This document shows positions 18,039-27,462 of a stretch of 64,000 nt of DNA, piece by piece. The notes beneath the pieces were generated by a model. It had not been told where the DNA came from. It saw nothing but the letters and a program-made list of their open reading frames with translations, and did not search any database. Numbering within the stretch: the stretch's first letter is position 1; every line of letters starts with the position of its first letter. Both the position numbers and the translations under genes were made by a program. Source of the DNA: CAIKXD01 sp035439485 (GTDB lineage: Bacteria; Bacteroidota; Bacteroidia; UBA4408). The DNA lies in assembly GCA_035439485.1 (NCBI GenBank), contig DAORKI010000002.1:1-64000 (forward strand), written 5' to 3'.

Positions 18039-18392
18039 ATGAAAAAAATATATTATTTAGGAACCTGTAGTACTTGTAAAAGAATATTATCTGAATTACA
18101 TATTGGTAAAGATGTTATTTTACAAGACATTAAAGAAGAAAAAATAACATCTACACAACTAGAGGAAATGGCTAAAATAGCAGGCTCTTATGAAAGATTG
18201 TTTAGTCGTGTGGCAATGAAATACCGTATTCTTGGTTTAGATAAAATTGATCTAAAGGAAAAAGATTATAAAAAATATATTTTAGAGGAATACACATTTC
18301 TAAAAAGACCAACTATTATTAGTGGCGACAAAATATTTATTGGCAGCACCAAAGCCACTATTGAATTGCTTAAAAAGGAATTTAATAAATAA
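18039..18392 (+). CDS. ArsC/Spx-family thioredoxin-fold protein
   Basis: A 117-residue protein starting MKKIYYLGTCSTCKRIL, with a CxxC motif (CSTC) near residues 10-13 in the place of the ArsC/Spx active site. The remainder follows the family order: DIKEEKITSTQLEEM, YERLFSRVAMKYR, then LKRPTIISGDKIFIGS, with the conserved R-P preceding a cis-Pro-type strand. It could be an arsenate-reductase-like thiol enzyme or a Spx/YffB-type protein; the CxxC arrangement favours a redox role. No ars genes are nearby. The promoter region is AT-rich without an obvious consensus. Confidence 0.85.
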   Translation: MKKIYYLGTCSTCKRILSELHIGKDVILQDIKEEKITSTQLEEMAKIAGSYERLFSRVAMKYRILGLDKIDLKEKDYKKYILEEYTFLKRPTIISGDKIFIGSTKATIELLKKEFNK

Positions 18393-18523
18393 TAGAAATT
18401 AAGATTAACTGCAAATTTTGAATTAAATTAGGAAGAATTAATATAACACCTATTTCATTCTCAAAATTTATCATTCCTAAAACTTATTTTTATTTTGAAG
18501 GTACATAGCTTATTTTAGCAGCC

Positions 18524-19417
18524 ATGAATAAATCCTTATTAGGACACTTATCGCTTTTCGGTGCCAATTTAATTTATAGCATTAACTACTCAATTGCAAA
18601 AGATGTTCTAGGAAGTCACATTCAATCAAGTGGTTTTATACTTTTGAGAGCTGTAAGCGCTATGATTTTGTATTGGTTAACCTCTTTATTTATGAGGTAC
18701 GAAAAAATTGCCAGGGAGGATCGATTGCGTTTATTTTTTTGTGGCGTTTTTGGTGTTGCAGCAAATCAATTAATGTTTTTTAAAGGATTAAGTTTAACTT
18801 CACCTATTAATGCATCTATTATGATGGTGTGCACTCCTATATTAGTGGTATTAATGGGTTATTTTGCACTAACTGAAAAAATTACTTTAATTAGAATTTT
18901 AGGCATTTTAACTGGTTTAGCGGGGGCCGTTTTTTTAATTTTAAATCCCAATAGCAACAAACAATTTAGTGTAGTTAATTGGGGCGATTTATTGGTGTTG
19001 TTAAATGCTTGCTCTTGGGGATTGTATTTGATTATTGTAAAACCTTTGATGCAAAAATATCATACAATTACCGTCATAAAATGGGTGTTTTTAATAGGCT
19101 TCATTATTGTTTTACCTTTCGGATATAATCAATTAATGCAGGTTCAATGGGAAACAATGCCAACAAAAATTTATTGGGAAGTATTTTTTGTTGTTTTTGC
19201 TACCACCTATTTAGCCTATATACTCAATACCTATTCATTAAAAAATCTTAGCCCCGCAATTGCAGGTACTTATATATATGCACAACCTCTTTTAACAGCG
19301 TTATTTGCAGTTATATTAGGAAAAGATGAAATTGATTTTATTAAAATTACTGCTGCATTAATGATATTTAGCGGTGTTTATATGGCCAGCAAAACAAACA
19401 CTTCAAGTAAAATATAA
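18524..19417 (+). CDS. EamA/DMT-superfamily transporter
   Basis: A 297-residue integral membrane protein with ten predicted transmembrane helices formed by two tandem EamA domains (residues about 8-140 and 155-290). The repeats show paired signatures: N-terminal INYSIAKDVL... FFKGLSLTSPINASIMM with PILVVLMGYFALTEKI, and C-terminal YSLKNLSPAIAGTYIYAQPLLTALFAV. The substrate is unknown; relatives move metabolites such as amino acids. It is monocistronic as far as I can see, between the ArsC-like gene and rnr. Confidence 0.9.
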   Translation: MNKSLLGHLSLFGANLIYSINYSIAKDVLGSHIQSSGFILLRAVSAMILYWLTSLFMRYEKIAREDRLRLFFCGVFGVAANQLMFFKGLSLTSPINASIMMVCTPILVVLMGYFALTEKITLIRILGILTGLAGAVFLILNPNSNKQFSVVNWGDLLVLLNACSWGLYLIIVKPLMQKYHTITVIKWVFLIGFIIVLPFGYNQLMQVQWETMPTKIYWEVFFVVFATTYLAYILNTYSLKNLSPAIAGTYIYAQPLLTALFAVILGKDEIDFIKITAALMIFSGVYMASKTNTSSKI

Positions 19418-19528
19418 ATTAATACTCCATATACTAAATCAACAAAAAAAACATTTTTCACTCAGTGTAAAATTATAAGATACCCTTTGTTTAATTTTAT
19501 TACCTTTGAGTGTATTATTTAATGCAAA

Positions 19529-21730
19529 ATGTCAAAAAAAAAACCAGGGAAACAGCAAAAAAATAAAAGTGCATTATTTAAAGATGTAATTGGCATTTTT
19601 AATCGTAATCCAAAAAAACTTTATAATTACAAACAATTGGCAGCAGATGCAGGAGTGCATTCTGAAGCCGAAAGGATGTTGGTGAATAATTTATTATTGG
19701 ATTTAAAAAATCAAGATTTTTTAGAAGAAGTAGAAAGAGGAAAATTTAGACTTAAATTGAACGAAAAATATATTACAGGACGCATCGAAATTACACAAAG
19801 TGGTAGCGCATACGTAATAAGTGAGGAGAGTGAAAGTGATGTTTTTATTGCTCAACATAATGTTCGTGGAGCAATGAACAATGACACAGTAAAAGTTTAT
19901 TTACTACCAACACGTGGCAGAAAACCTGAAGGCGAAGTAATTCAAATTGTAAAACGATACAAAGAAGAGTTTGTTGGCATTATTGAATTATCTAAAAACT
20001 TTGCTTTTTTAGTGAATGACAATAATAGAAACAGCCCAGATATTTTTATCCCTATAACAAAATTAAATGGCGCAAAGCATGGAGATAAAGCTGTAGCTAA
20101 AGTAATTGAATGGTCTGACTCAGGAAAAAATCCAACTGGTGAAATAGTACGTGTACTTGGAAAACCAGGAGAAAATAATACTGAAATGAACGCCATAATG
20201 GCTGAATATGGCTTGCCCGTTGAATTCCCACCAGAAGTTGAAGATGAAGCTAAAAATATTCCTTTAGAAATTTCAGCTGAAGAAATTAGTAAGAGAAATG
20301 ATTTTAGAGGCAAGACAACATTTACTATTGACCCAGTTGATGCTAAAGACTTTGATGATGCTTTATCTATAATAAAGTTAGCGGATGGAAATTGGGAAAT
20401 AGGTGTACATATTGCTGATGTTGCACATTATGTAAAACCAGGATCACTTCTTGATAAAGAAGCAATTGAAAGAGCTACATCGGTATATTTAGTTGATAGA
20501 TGTGTGCCCATGTTGCCTGAGGTATTAAGCAATCATGTTTGTTCTTTGCGACCTAAGGAAGAAAAATTGTGCTTCAGTGCTGTTTTTGTAATGAATGATA
20601 AAGCTGAAATATTAAATCAGTGGTTTGGTAGAACCATTATTTTGAGTGATAGAAGATTTAGTTATGAAGAGGCTCAAACTATATTAGAAAGTGGTTCAGG
20701 CGATTTTCATTCAGAGCTCATTACACTGAATAATTTAGCTAAAAAACTGCGTGAACAAAGATTTAAAAATGGCTCCATTGCCTTTGAAAAATCTGAAGTT
20801 AAATTTAAATTAGATGAAAATGGAAAACCTTTAGGAGTATATTTTAAGGAGGCAAAAGATTCAAACAAATTGATTGAAGATTTTATGTTACTTGCCAATC
20901 GTAAAGTGGCTGAATATTGTGGTAAGATTAAAAGTAATTCTGAAAAAGAAAAAAAGGAAAATGCTAAGCATCGTCCTATGGTTTATCGCATACATGACAA
21001 TCCTAATCCCGATAAATTACAAGAGTTTGCTGGCTTCATTACTCGTTTTGGTTATAGTTTAAAAACAACCAACCATTTACAAATAGCAAAAAGCATGAAC
21101 AAATTGTTGAGCGATGTAGCTGGAAAAAGGGAAGCTAATATGATTGAACAATTGGCTATTAGAACTATGGCTAAAGCTATATATAGCACCGAAAATGTTG
21201 GACATTATGGTTTAGCTTTTGATTATTATACGCACTTCACCTCTCCAATTAGAAGATATCCCGATGTTTTGGTGCACCGATTATTAAATTATTACCTAGC
21301 TATTGATCAAGGAAAAAGCAAACCAAACGATGCACAAAACTTATTAAATGTTGAATCTTTAGAATTGTTATGCAAACATTCTTCTGATATGGAAAAGCTT
21401 GCTGCAGAAGCTGAACGTTCTTCAATCAAATATAAACAAGTTGAATTCCTTTTGGATAAAACAGGACAAGAATTTGAAGGATTAATTTCTGGGGTAACTG
21501 AATGGGGTTTGTATGTGGAGATTATTGAAAACCACTGCGAAGGAATGGTGAGAGTGAAAGATTTAACTGACGATATTTATACCTTTGATGATGAAAACTT
21601 TTGCTTTCACGGCCGCAGAACACGTAAGTTTTATCAACTTGGAGATAAAGTTTTAATTAAAATTAAAAAAACAGATTTGTTGCGTAAGCAAGTTGATTTT
21701 ACCTTATTAGCTAAAATAGAAGAAAAATAA
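19529..21730 (+). CDS. rnr: Ribonuclease R
   Basis: A 733-residue processive 3'-5' exoribonuclease. The N-terminus has a helix-turn-helix-like region and cold-shock (OB) domains to about residue 230. The RNB catalytic domain starts near residue 255 with FTIDPVDAKDFDDALS, whose clustered Asp residues bind Mg2+. The domain continues with GVHIADVAHYV, LPEVLSNHVCSLRP and YTHFTSPIRRYPDVLVHRLL. An S1 domain occupies about residues 650-733 (EFEGLISGVTEWGLYVEI). The length fits RNase R; the very basic C-terminal tail of E. coli RNase R is short or absent, ending in LLAKIEEK. A TACCTTTG -7-like element lies 20 bp upstream of the ATG (19501-19508). Confidence 0.95.
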   Translation: MSKKKPGKQQKNKSALFKDVIGIFNRNPKKLYNYKQLAADAGVHSEAERMLVNNLLLDLKNQDFLEEVERGKFRLKLNEKYITGRIEITQSGSAYVISEESESDVFIAQHNVRGAMNNDTVKVYLLPTRGRKPEGEVIQIVKRYKEEFVGIIELSKNFAFLVNDNNRNSPDIFIPITKLNGAKHGDKAVAKVIEWSDSGKNPTGEIVRVLGKPGENNTEMNAIMAEYGLPVEFPPEVEDEAKNIPLEISAEEISKRNDFRGKTTFTIDPVDAKDFDDALSIIKLADGNWEIGVHIADVAHYVKPGSLLDKEAIERATSVYLVDRCVPMLPEVLSNHVCSLRPKEEKLCFSAVFVMNDKAEILNQWFGRTIILSDRRFSYEEAQTILESGSGDFHSELITLNNLAKKLREQRFKNGSIAFEKSEVKFKLDENGKPLGVYFKEAKDSNKLIEDFMLLANRKVAEYCGKIKSNSEKEKKENAKHRPMVYRIHDNPNPDKLQEFAGFITRFGYSLKTTNHLQIAKSMNKLLSDVAGKREANMIEQLAIRTMAKAIYSTENVGHYGLAFDYYTHFTSPIRRYPDVLVHRLLNYYLAIDQGKSKPNDAQNLLNVESLELLCKHSSDMEKLAAEAERSSIKYKQVEFLLDKTGQEFEGLISGVTEWGLYVEIIENHCEGMVRVKDLTDDIYTFDDENFCFHGRRTRKFYQLGDKVLIKIKKTDLLRKQVDFTLLAKIEEK

Positions 21731-21731
21731 A

Positions 21732-22790
21732 TTATAAAATTTCTTTAATCATTGCTATAACATTTGTCTCTATTAAATCAAATTTCGGACATTCATATCC
21801 TATCAAATTAGTGACTTCAAAATTTAAGAAATTGTTTTGTTCTACAGAGTAAAACCAATTTTTTTGGCTTAAATATTTCGCTAAGTATTCTTGCTCAAAT
21901 TGCCCAGGTGTAGGAATGAGAACAGCATTTTTTTGCCATTTAACTAAATCCATAACACTGCTATAACCACTGCGACAAACAACATATTTACAGGCTGAAA
22001 CCAAATTTTGCAATTGCCCTGCATTACACATTTCATACACAGTTAGGTTTTGCTTGGGCAAAATTTTGTTTATACCCTTACTGGTCCCCCTTACCAAAAT
22101 TGCCTGATGTGGATACATTTCATGATATTGTAAAATATACTTCTCTAAAATACTACGTTGGGGTTCAACACCAGAAAGTAGATACATGACTATAGGTTTT
22201 AATTCATTTAGTACTTTTGCTCGTTTTCCACGACTAAGTGGCCCTATATATTTTACATTTTTTAAGCGCTTATTACGACTTAAATCACCTGCAAGTGACT
22301 CTACATCTCGCTCCAAATCAGGCACCCAACAAACAGTATATTTCTTAATGAAATAATGATTTATAAAATTAATTAAGGCCCCGCCAAATGGCACCTTTAT
22401 ATTTATTTGATGTGTTATGAAGATACTCGGCACTTGAGTATGATAAAAGCCAAATCGATTATCAGAAATTACTAATTCAATTTTATATTGCTTCACTAAC
22501 TTTTTTAAATGTTGGTGTTCCTTATATACTTGAAACCACATCTTGGGCAGTTGGCACATCAACTTAAAGATACTCTTTGTACTCGTATTTCCATATGTTA
22601 CTTCAAATGGAATATCTTCTACAAAATGAGCATAGTTGCATTCCATTTTTAGTAATTCAAGAGACTCGCCATGTGCACAAATGTAAATATCAGCGCCATT
22701 AGCATTGAGCTGTTCCGCTATAGGTACCATGCGGCTGGCATGCCCAATTCCCCAGTTAAGAGGACTTAATAAAATACGTTTAGCTTTAAT
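21732..22790 (-). CDS. Glycosyltransferase (GT28/MurG-like family) with non-standard start
   Basis: The first in-frame ATG is at 22728-22730, but the reading frame upstream of it encodes KRILLSPLNWGIGHASR, the usual beta1 strand and GxGHxxR loop of this family of UDP-sugar-type glycosyltransferases. The frame is open back to a TAA at 22815-22817 and contains no ATG, GTG or TTG. I place the start at the ATT at 22788-22790 (giving MKAKRILLSP...). An ATG in another frame at about 22820 could serve if one base were lost or gained in a homopolymer. The C-terminal half shows VMYLLSGVEPQRSILE, ILVRGTS and YVVCRSGYSSVMDLVKWQKN (nucleotide-binding R-x-G-Y-x-S), PTPGQFEQEYLA. The acceptor is unknown. 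It is divergent from trmB. Confidence 0.75.
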   Translation of the reverse strand: MKAKRILLSPLNWGIGHASRMVPIAEQLNANGADIYICAHGESLELLKMECNYAHFVEDIPFEVTYGNTSTKSIFKLMCQLPKMWFQVYKEHQHLKKLVKQYKIELVISDNRFGFYHTQVPSIFITHQINIKVPFGGALINFINHYFIKKYTVCWVPDLERDVESLAGDLSRNKRLKNVKYIGPLSRGKRAKVLNELKPIVMYLLSGVEPQRSILEKYILQYHEMYPHQAILVRGTSKGINKILPKQNLTVYEMCNAGQLQNLVSACKYVVCRSGYSSVMDLVKWQKNAVLIPTPGQFEQEYLAKYLSQKNWFYSVEQNNFLNFEVTNLIGYECPKFDLIETNVIAMIKEIL

Positions 22791-22858
22791 TTTTGTTATT
22801 TTTGGTTTTACAAATTAAAAACATTGTGGAGATTTGTGGTCATAAAAATTGAAAAAAA

Positions 22859-23545
22859 TTGGCAAAACATAAATTAAAACAATTTGCAGAACTTGAAACA
22901 TTTGAAAATGTTTTCCATCATGTACAAACACAAAAAGATGTGGAAACATTTGCTATGCGAGGACTATGGCTTAAAAATTACTTCAAAAATGACAAGCCTA
23001 TAGTGTTGGAATTAGGCTGTGGAAAAGGAGAATATACCACTGCAATGGCCTCGGCATTTAAAGACAAAAATTTTATAGGAGTTGACCTAAAAGGAAATAG
23101 ACTGTGGACGGGTGCAAAAATTGCTTTAGCAAATAATTTGCAAAATGCAGGCTTTTTAAGAACTCGCATCGAAAATATTGTTACCGCCTTTGCTCCAGGT
23201 GAAGTTGATGAAATATGGATAACTTTTCCAGATCCACAACCTCAAGAAAAAAGGATTAAAAAAAGATTAACAGCACTTCCTTTTTTAAAACGTTACCTTC
23301 AAATTTTAAAGCCTAGCGGTACCTTACACTTAAAAACGGATAGTTCTTTGCTATATGAATTTACAATGGAGCTATTGAAGGAAAATAATTTTGAGATTTT
23401 ATTACATACTAACAATCTTTATAATGAACCAGCTGGATTTTTAGGAGCTCATCATGATTTACTTTTTAATATTCGAACACATTATGAAAAAAAATTTTCA
23501 GCAATGGGCTTTAATATCAATTATATTAGATTTAAAATTAACTAA
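22859..23545 (+). CDS. trmB: tRNA (guanine-N7-)-methyltransferase
   Basis: A 228-residue class I SAM-dependent methyltransferase that makes m7G46 in tRNA. The SAM-binding motif VLELGCGKGEYTTAMA is near residue 50. It is followed by FIGVDLKGNRLWTGAKIA, then the family-specific ITFPDPQPQEKRIKKRL (PDPWPKxRHxKRR in most bacteria), and FLKRYLQILKPSGTLHLKTDS. The start is a TTG at 22859-22861; no ATG is available before the conserved region. It heads a co-directional group with the DUF6913-like gene, dapA, an LTA-synthase-like gene and recX. Confidence 0.93.
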   Translation: MAKHKLKQFAELETFENVFHHVQTQKDVETFAMRGLWLKNYFKNDKPIVLELGCGKGEYTTAMASAFKDKNFIGVDLKGNRLWTGAKIALANNLQNAGFLRTRIENIVTAFAPGEVDEIWITFPDPQPQEKRIKKRLTALPFLKRYLQILKPSGTLHLKTDSSLLYEFTMELLKENNFEILLHTNNLYNEPAGFLGAHHDLLFNIRTHYEKKFSAMGFNINYIRFKIN

Positions 23546-23585
23546 AAATATAAACTATTGAAAGGTTGGTCTTAAAATATAAATT

Positions 23586-24197
23586 TTGCCATGTGTTATA
23601 AATGTCATTTTAATATCTTTATTTTGTAATAAAATTTTAAGTAAATTGAGTATTGTAAAAAAAACACGGAAAAAAGCTGGCGAATACTTTTTAAAAAAGG
23701 AATTCGAAAACATAGTACGAAATAAGTCAGCGGTTAACTTTGAAGAAGCCGAAACAATTGCGCTTATTTTTGATGCAACCGACAAAGAAGAATTTGAAAT
23801 AGTAAAAAGATATATTAAAAAATTAAAAGAAAATAAACGTAAAGTAAGAGCTATTGGATTTTATGATGGAAAAGAAGAACCCACTTTAATGAGTTCTAAA
23901 CTTGAATATGATTTTTTTTCTCGAAAACAACTAAAATGGTATTTAAAACCCAATGACCCAATTGTAGAAAATTTTATTCATGAGCCTTTTGAATTACTCA
24001 TCAATTTATCTATGAATTACAAAACGCCTCTGCTATACATTACTGCACTTTCAAGGGCAAAATTTAAAGTTGGAAAACAACATCCAAAATATGCACCTTA
24101 TTATGATTTAATGTTAAGTGTTGATGACAATATAGATTTACAAAAGTTTATTCCTCTTACCGAAAAGTATTTAAATATGATTCATCCTAAAAAATAA
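23586..24197 (+). CDS. DUF6913-like protein of unknown function
   Basis: A conserved Bacteroidota protein of about 180-203 residues. Its core runs ALIFDATDKEEFEIVKRYIKKLKENKRKV, RAIGFYDGKE, DFFSRKQLKWYLKP, then FELLINLSMNYKTPLLYIT and HPKYAPYYDLMLSV. No catalytic motif or signal peptide is visible. The frame opens at 23586, but the first 20 residues are hydrophobic and atypical; a TTG at 23646 (LSIVKKTRKKAGEYF) is a plausible alternative start. It ends 1 bp before the dapA ATG, so translational coupling to lysine/diaminopimelate synthesis is likely. The family often sits next to dapA in Bacteroidota, which I state from memory. Confidence 0.75.
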   Translation: MPCVINVILISLFCNKILSKLSIVKKTRKKAGEYFLKKEFENIVRNKSAVNFEEAETIALIFDATDKEEFEIVKRYIKKLKENKRKVRAIGFYDGKEEPTLMSSKLEYDFFSRKQLKWYLKPNDPIVENFIHEPFELLINLSMNYKTPLLYITALSRAKFKVGKQHPKYAPYYDLMLSVDDNIDLQKFIPLTEKYLNMIHPKK

Positions 24198-24198
24198 C

Positions 24199-25083
24199 AT
24201 GCAAAATAAATTAAAAGGAACAGGTGTTGCCATAGTAACCCCATTTTTATCTAATGGAAATGTTGATTATAACGGTCTAGAAAATTTAGTTGAAAGATTA
24301 ATTACTCAAGGTATTAACTATATTGTTGTACTTGGTACAACTGGTGAAACTGCAACACTTTCTAAAGATGAAAAGCTTGAAGTAATTAATTGCATTAAGG
24401 CTAAAAATGCTGGTAGAGTCCCCTTGGTTATTGGTATTGGAGGCAATAATACATCTGAATTAGTTCATCAATTACAAACTTTCAACTACGAAGGATTTAC
24501 AGCGGTGCTATCAGTTTCACCTTATTATAATAAACCTTCACAACAAGGTATTATTGAACATTATAAAATGCTTGCTAAAGTTTCTGCTTTGCCAATAATA
24601 TTATATAATGTACCAGGTAGGACAGGCTCAAATTTAACTGCTCAAACCACCTTGTTTTTAGCGAATAATGTACCTAATATTTGTGGTATAAAAGAAGCTT
24701 CTGGAAATATGGAGCAAATCATGCAAATCATCAAAGGCAAGCCTAGCAATTTTATGGTTATTTCAGGTGATGATAACTTAACCTTACCCATTATTGCAGC
24801 TGGAGGATGGGGTGTAATTTCAGTAACCGCAAATGCATTTACAAAAGATTATTGTGATATGGTGAACTTATGTTTACAAGGGAATTTTGATTCTGCACGT
24901 ACATTGCATTATAAACTTACAGGCTTAACCGATTTATTTTTTGCGGATGGAAATCCAGGAGGTGTTAAGGCTGCGCTTAAAATGCTCCAAGTTTGCGATG
25001 ATAATGTACGTTTACCTCTTGTGAAAGTAAATACTGCCATTTATCAGCAATTACATGATGCCATTGCCAATTATGAGTATTGA
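24199..25083 (+). CDS. dapA: 4-hydroxy-tetrahydrodipicolinate synthase
   Basis: A 294-residue (beta/alpha)8 lyase that condenses pyruvate with aspartate semialdehyde, the first committed step to diaminopimelate and lysine. Residues visible: G-T-T-G-E-T (46-51) with the proton-relay Thr residues, Y136 in LYNVPGRTG with R141, and the Schiff-base K165 in GIKEASGN. The length and all catalytic residues match an active DapA, and diaminopimelate supply fits a Gram-negative envelope. It starts 1 bp after the upstream DUF6913-like gene and 22 bp before an LTA-synthase-like gene. Confidence 0.96.
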   Translation: MQNKLKGTGVAIVTPFLSNGNVDYNGLENLVERLITQGINYIVVLGTTGETATLSKDEKLEVINCIKAKNAGRVPLVIGIGGNNTSELVHQLQTFNYEGFTAVLSVSPYYNKPSQQGIIEHYKMLAKVSALPIILYNVPGRTGSNLTAQTTLFLANNVPNICGIKEASGNMEQIMQIIKGKPSNFMVISGDDNLTLPIIAAGGWGVISVTANAFTKDYCDMVNLCLQGNFDSARTLHYKLTGLTDLFFADGNPGGVKAALKMLQVCDDNVRLPLVKVNTAIYQQLHDAIANYEY

Positions 25084-25105
25084 ATAGTATTTTAAATACA
25101 TTTCA

Positions 25106-26977
25106 ATGTTAGTTTCTCAACTAAAATTTTTTCTTAAATATAGCCTATATTGGTTGATCTTGTTCAACTGTGTTAGATTGTTGTTTCTGCTATATTATCA
25201 CGAATCTTTAGTTGATGTCACTTTTTTAGAGTTAATAAGTTTGCCTTATCATGCTTTTATGCTAGATTTAAGTATGATAAGTTATATAATTTCTTTACCC
25301 CTATTATTGCTGGTATGTCAAAAGTTTTTCATTACAAACTTTGCTTTACCAATCATTAAATTTTACACCATACTTATTGCATTAATTTATGTAATAATTG
25401 GTGCAGCAGAAATAAATTTATATGCCGAATGGCAAACAAAAATTGATTACAGAGCTATTGTATATTTAAGCCAACCTTCAGAAGTATTTGAAACCGCAAC
25501 CTACAGCCAAACCTTGATTTTCTTTGTTTATGTTATTTTGTCACTCGTTGCACTTTATAAGGCATATAACTATTTTATTCCAAATAGAATTGAAAGCAGT
25601 AGCGATACATTTTTATACAAAGCAGTCAAAACTTTTTCCTTATTAATAATTGGCGCTACAACAATTGCCTTAGGTATTAGAGGAGGGCTGCAACAAATAC
25701 CCATAAATCAAAGCTGGGCCTATTATTCAAATAACAATACGATTAATTTAGCAAGCGTTAATTCTCTTTGGAATTTACTTGGAAGTTTATATCAAAACTC
25801 TTCCACATTAGATAAAAATCCATACATTACTATGGATATGAATCTAGCCAAAGCAAAAGTTGAAAAACTATATGAGGTAAAAAAAGATAGCACTATTAAA
25901 TTTATAACTCATTCAAAACCAAATATCGTTTTTCTTATCTTAGAGAGTTTTTCTGCTGATTTAATTCAAAGTTGTGGCGGTGATTCTGGTATAACACCTC
26001 AAATAGAAAAGTTAATTAACGAAGGGTATCTTTTTACCAATATTTATTCTAGTGGTACTTTATCACATCAAGGCATTGCATCAATTTTCAGTGGTTTTCC
26101 AGCCCAACCTACTACTTCAATTATTAAGGAACATGCCAAGTTTAGCAAACTTCCTTCCCTTAATAAAAGATTAATTAAGCTTGGATACAACACTTCATTT
26201 TATTTTGGCGGACAATTAACCTATGCCAATATCAAGAGCTACATGTATTTCAATCAATTTCATAAAATAAAAGATATTGATGATTACGAAGATATCATTC
26301 CTAGAGGAAAATTAGGAATCCACGACCAATATACATTATCTGATCATTTAAACGAACTCAACAAAAAACCTCAACCATTTTTTTCTGGAATTTTCACCGT
26401 AAGCACACACAGCCCATATGATATTCCTGTTAAATGGAAAATAGAAAAAGGTGGTAGTGAAAGAGATTTTTTGAATGCTGCTTGGTATAGCGATAGCTGC
26501 ATTGGTGCCTATATAAATGAATGTAAAAAACAATCATGGTACAAAAACACCCTTTTTGTGTTAATTGCAGACCACAGTAAGCATACCCATTACGACCGGA
26601 ATTACTTTGAACCATTAAATAGACATATTCCTTTATTATTTTTCGGGGGAGTTTTAAATCATGAATTCGAAGGTAAAAAAAATAATATTATTGGCACTCA
26701 GAGTGATTTACTCAGCACTATACTTAAACAATTAAATGAAGAAACAGTAGAGTTTAAATGGAGCAAAAATTTAATGAATCCATATACCAATGAATTTGCA
26801 TTTTATGCCTTAACATCAGGCTTTGGATGGATAACACCAAATAATGCACTAGCCTTTAATTATCAGAATAACGCAAACGATTGGAATAATTGCGCCAATG
26901 CAAATTATACTGATAGCTTAAATACAATTGGCAAAGCCTATTTACAGTTGCTTTTTCAAACTTATTTAGATTATTGA
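25106..26977 (+). CDS. LTA-synthase-family membrane sulfatase-fold protein (phosphoglycerol/phosphoethanolamine transferase-like)
   Basis: A 623-residue protein. The N-terminal third has five transmembrane helices (residues about 10-210). The C-terminal domain is an alkaline-phosphatase/sulfatase fold: IVFLILESFSADLIQ with the first metal-binding Glu, then SSGTLSHQGIASIFSGFPAQ where the Thr/Ser nucleophile lies, FYFGGQLTYANIKSYM, FFSGIFTVSTHSPYDIP, and VLIADHSKHTHYDRNYF with metal ligands D and H. This is the architecture of LtaS, MdoB and related enzymes. Gram-negatives lack lipoteichoic acid, so the protein probably modifies periplasmic glycans or lipids with phosphoglycerol or phosphoethanolamine. 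Its stop overlaps the recX start. Confidence 0.88.
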   Translation: MLVSQLKFFLKYSLYWLILFNCVRLLFLLYYHESLVDVTFLELISLPYHAFMLDLSMISYIISLPLLLLVCQKFFITNFALPIIKFYTILIALIYVIIGAAEINLYAEWQTKIDYRAIVYLSQPSEVFETATYSQTLIFFVYVILSLVALYKAYNYFIPNRIESSSDTFLYKAVKTFSLLIIGATTIALGIRGGLQQIPINQSWAYYSNNNTINLASVNSLWNLLGSLYQNSSTLDKNPYITMDMNLAKAKVEKLYEVKKDSTIKFITHSKPNIVFLILESFSADLIQSCGGDSGITPQIEKLINEGYLFTNIYSSGTLSHQGIASIFSGFPAQPTTSIIKEHAKFSKLPSLNKRLIKLGYNTSFYFGGQLTYANIKSYMYFNQFHKIKDIDDYEDIIPRGKLGIHDQYTLSDHLNELNKKPQPFFSGIFTVSTHSPYDIPVKWKIEKGGSERDFLNAAWYSDSCIGAYINECKKQSWYKNTLFVLIADHSKHTHYDRNYFEPLNRHIPLLFFGGVLNHEFEGKKNNIIGTQSDLLSTILKQLNEETVEFKWSKNLMNPYTNEFAFYALTSGFGWITPNNALAFNYQNNANDWNNCANANYTDSLNTIGKAYLQLLFQTYLDY

Positions 26978-27462
26978 AAGTGGCAGCTAAAACTATTCCA
27001 TTAGATATTAAAGCGGCATTAGCCAAAGCGCAAAAACATTGTGCCTATCAAGAAAGATCACAGCAAGAAATGAGAACTAAGCTGTATGAATGGGGCTTAA
27101 AAACAGAAGAAGTTGAAAATATTATTGTTGACTTAATCAATAATGATTTTATTAATGAAGAGCGTTTTGCAATTCAATTGGCAAGTGGAAAATTCAGAAT
27201 AAAACATTGGGGTAAAATAAAAATTACTCAAGCTTTAAAATCTCACAAAGTATCTCCTTACTGCATCAAAAAGGCACTTCAACAAATACCCGATGATGCA
27301 TACATTAAAAGTTTGCAATTACTTATCGAAAAAAAAAGTATATTAACAAAAGGAAAAATAACACCATTAAAGGCACGCAAACTGGCACATTATGCGCTTT
27401 CAAAAGGTTATGAATCAGAATTAATTTGGAAATTAATAAAATCAGATGATTTTTTTGATTAA
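26974..27462 (+). CDS. recX: Regulatory protein RecX
   Basis: A 162-residue all-helical protein with the RecX three-helix repeats: AKAQKHCAYQERSQQEMRTK, then LINNDFINEERFAIQLASGKFR, with the conserved D/E-x-R-F-A, then KFRIKHWGKIKITQALKS. RecX modulates RecA filaments. The start is a TTG whose last bases overlap the stop of the upstream LTA-synthase-like gene, so translation is coupled. recA is not in the window. Its 3' end overlaps the convergent ispH gene by 4 bp. Confidence 0.9.
   Translation: MKVAAKTIPLDIKAALAKAQKHCAYQERSQQEMRTKLYEWGLKTEEVENIIVDLINNDFINEERFAIQLASGKFRIKHWGKIKITQALKSHKVSPYCIKKALQQIPDDAYIKSLQLLIEKKSILTKGKITPLKARKLAHYALSKGYESELIWKLIKSDDFFD

Noticed and set aside
18039..18392. 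Arsenate reductase as part of an arsenic resistance locus
   Set aside because: There is no arsR, arsB or acr3 nearby, and the CSTC arrangement also fits Spx/YffB-type proteins, so I keep only the family name.
25106..26977. Lipoteichoic acid synthase as evidence of a Gram-positive
   Set aside because: LPS genes, FadL-like barrels and T9SS signals all show a Gram-negative; the fold is shared by periplasmic glycan-modifying transferases.
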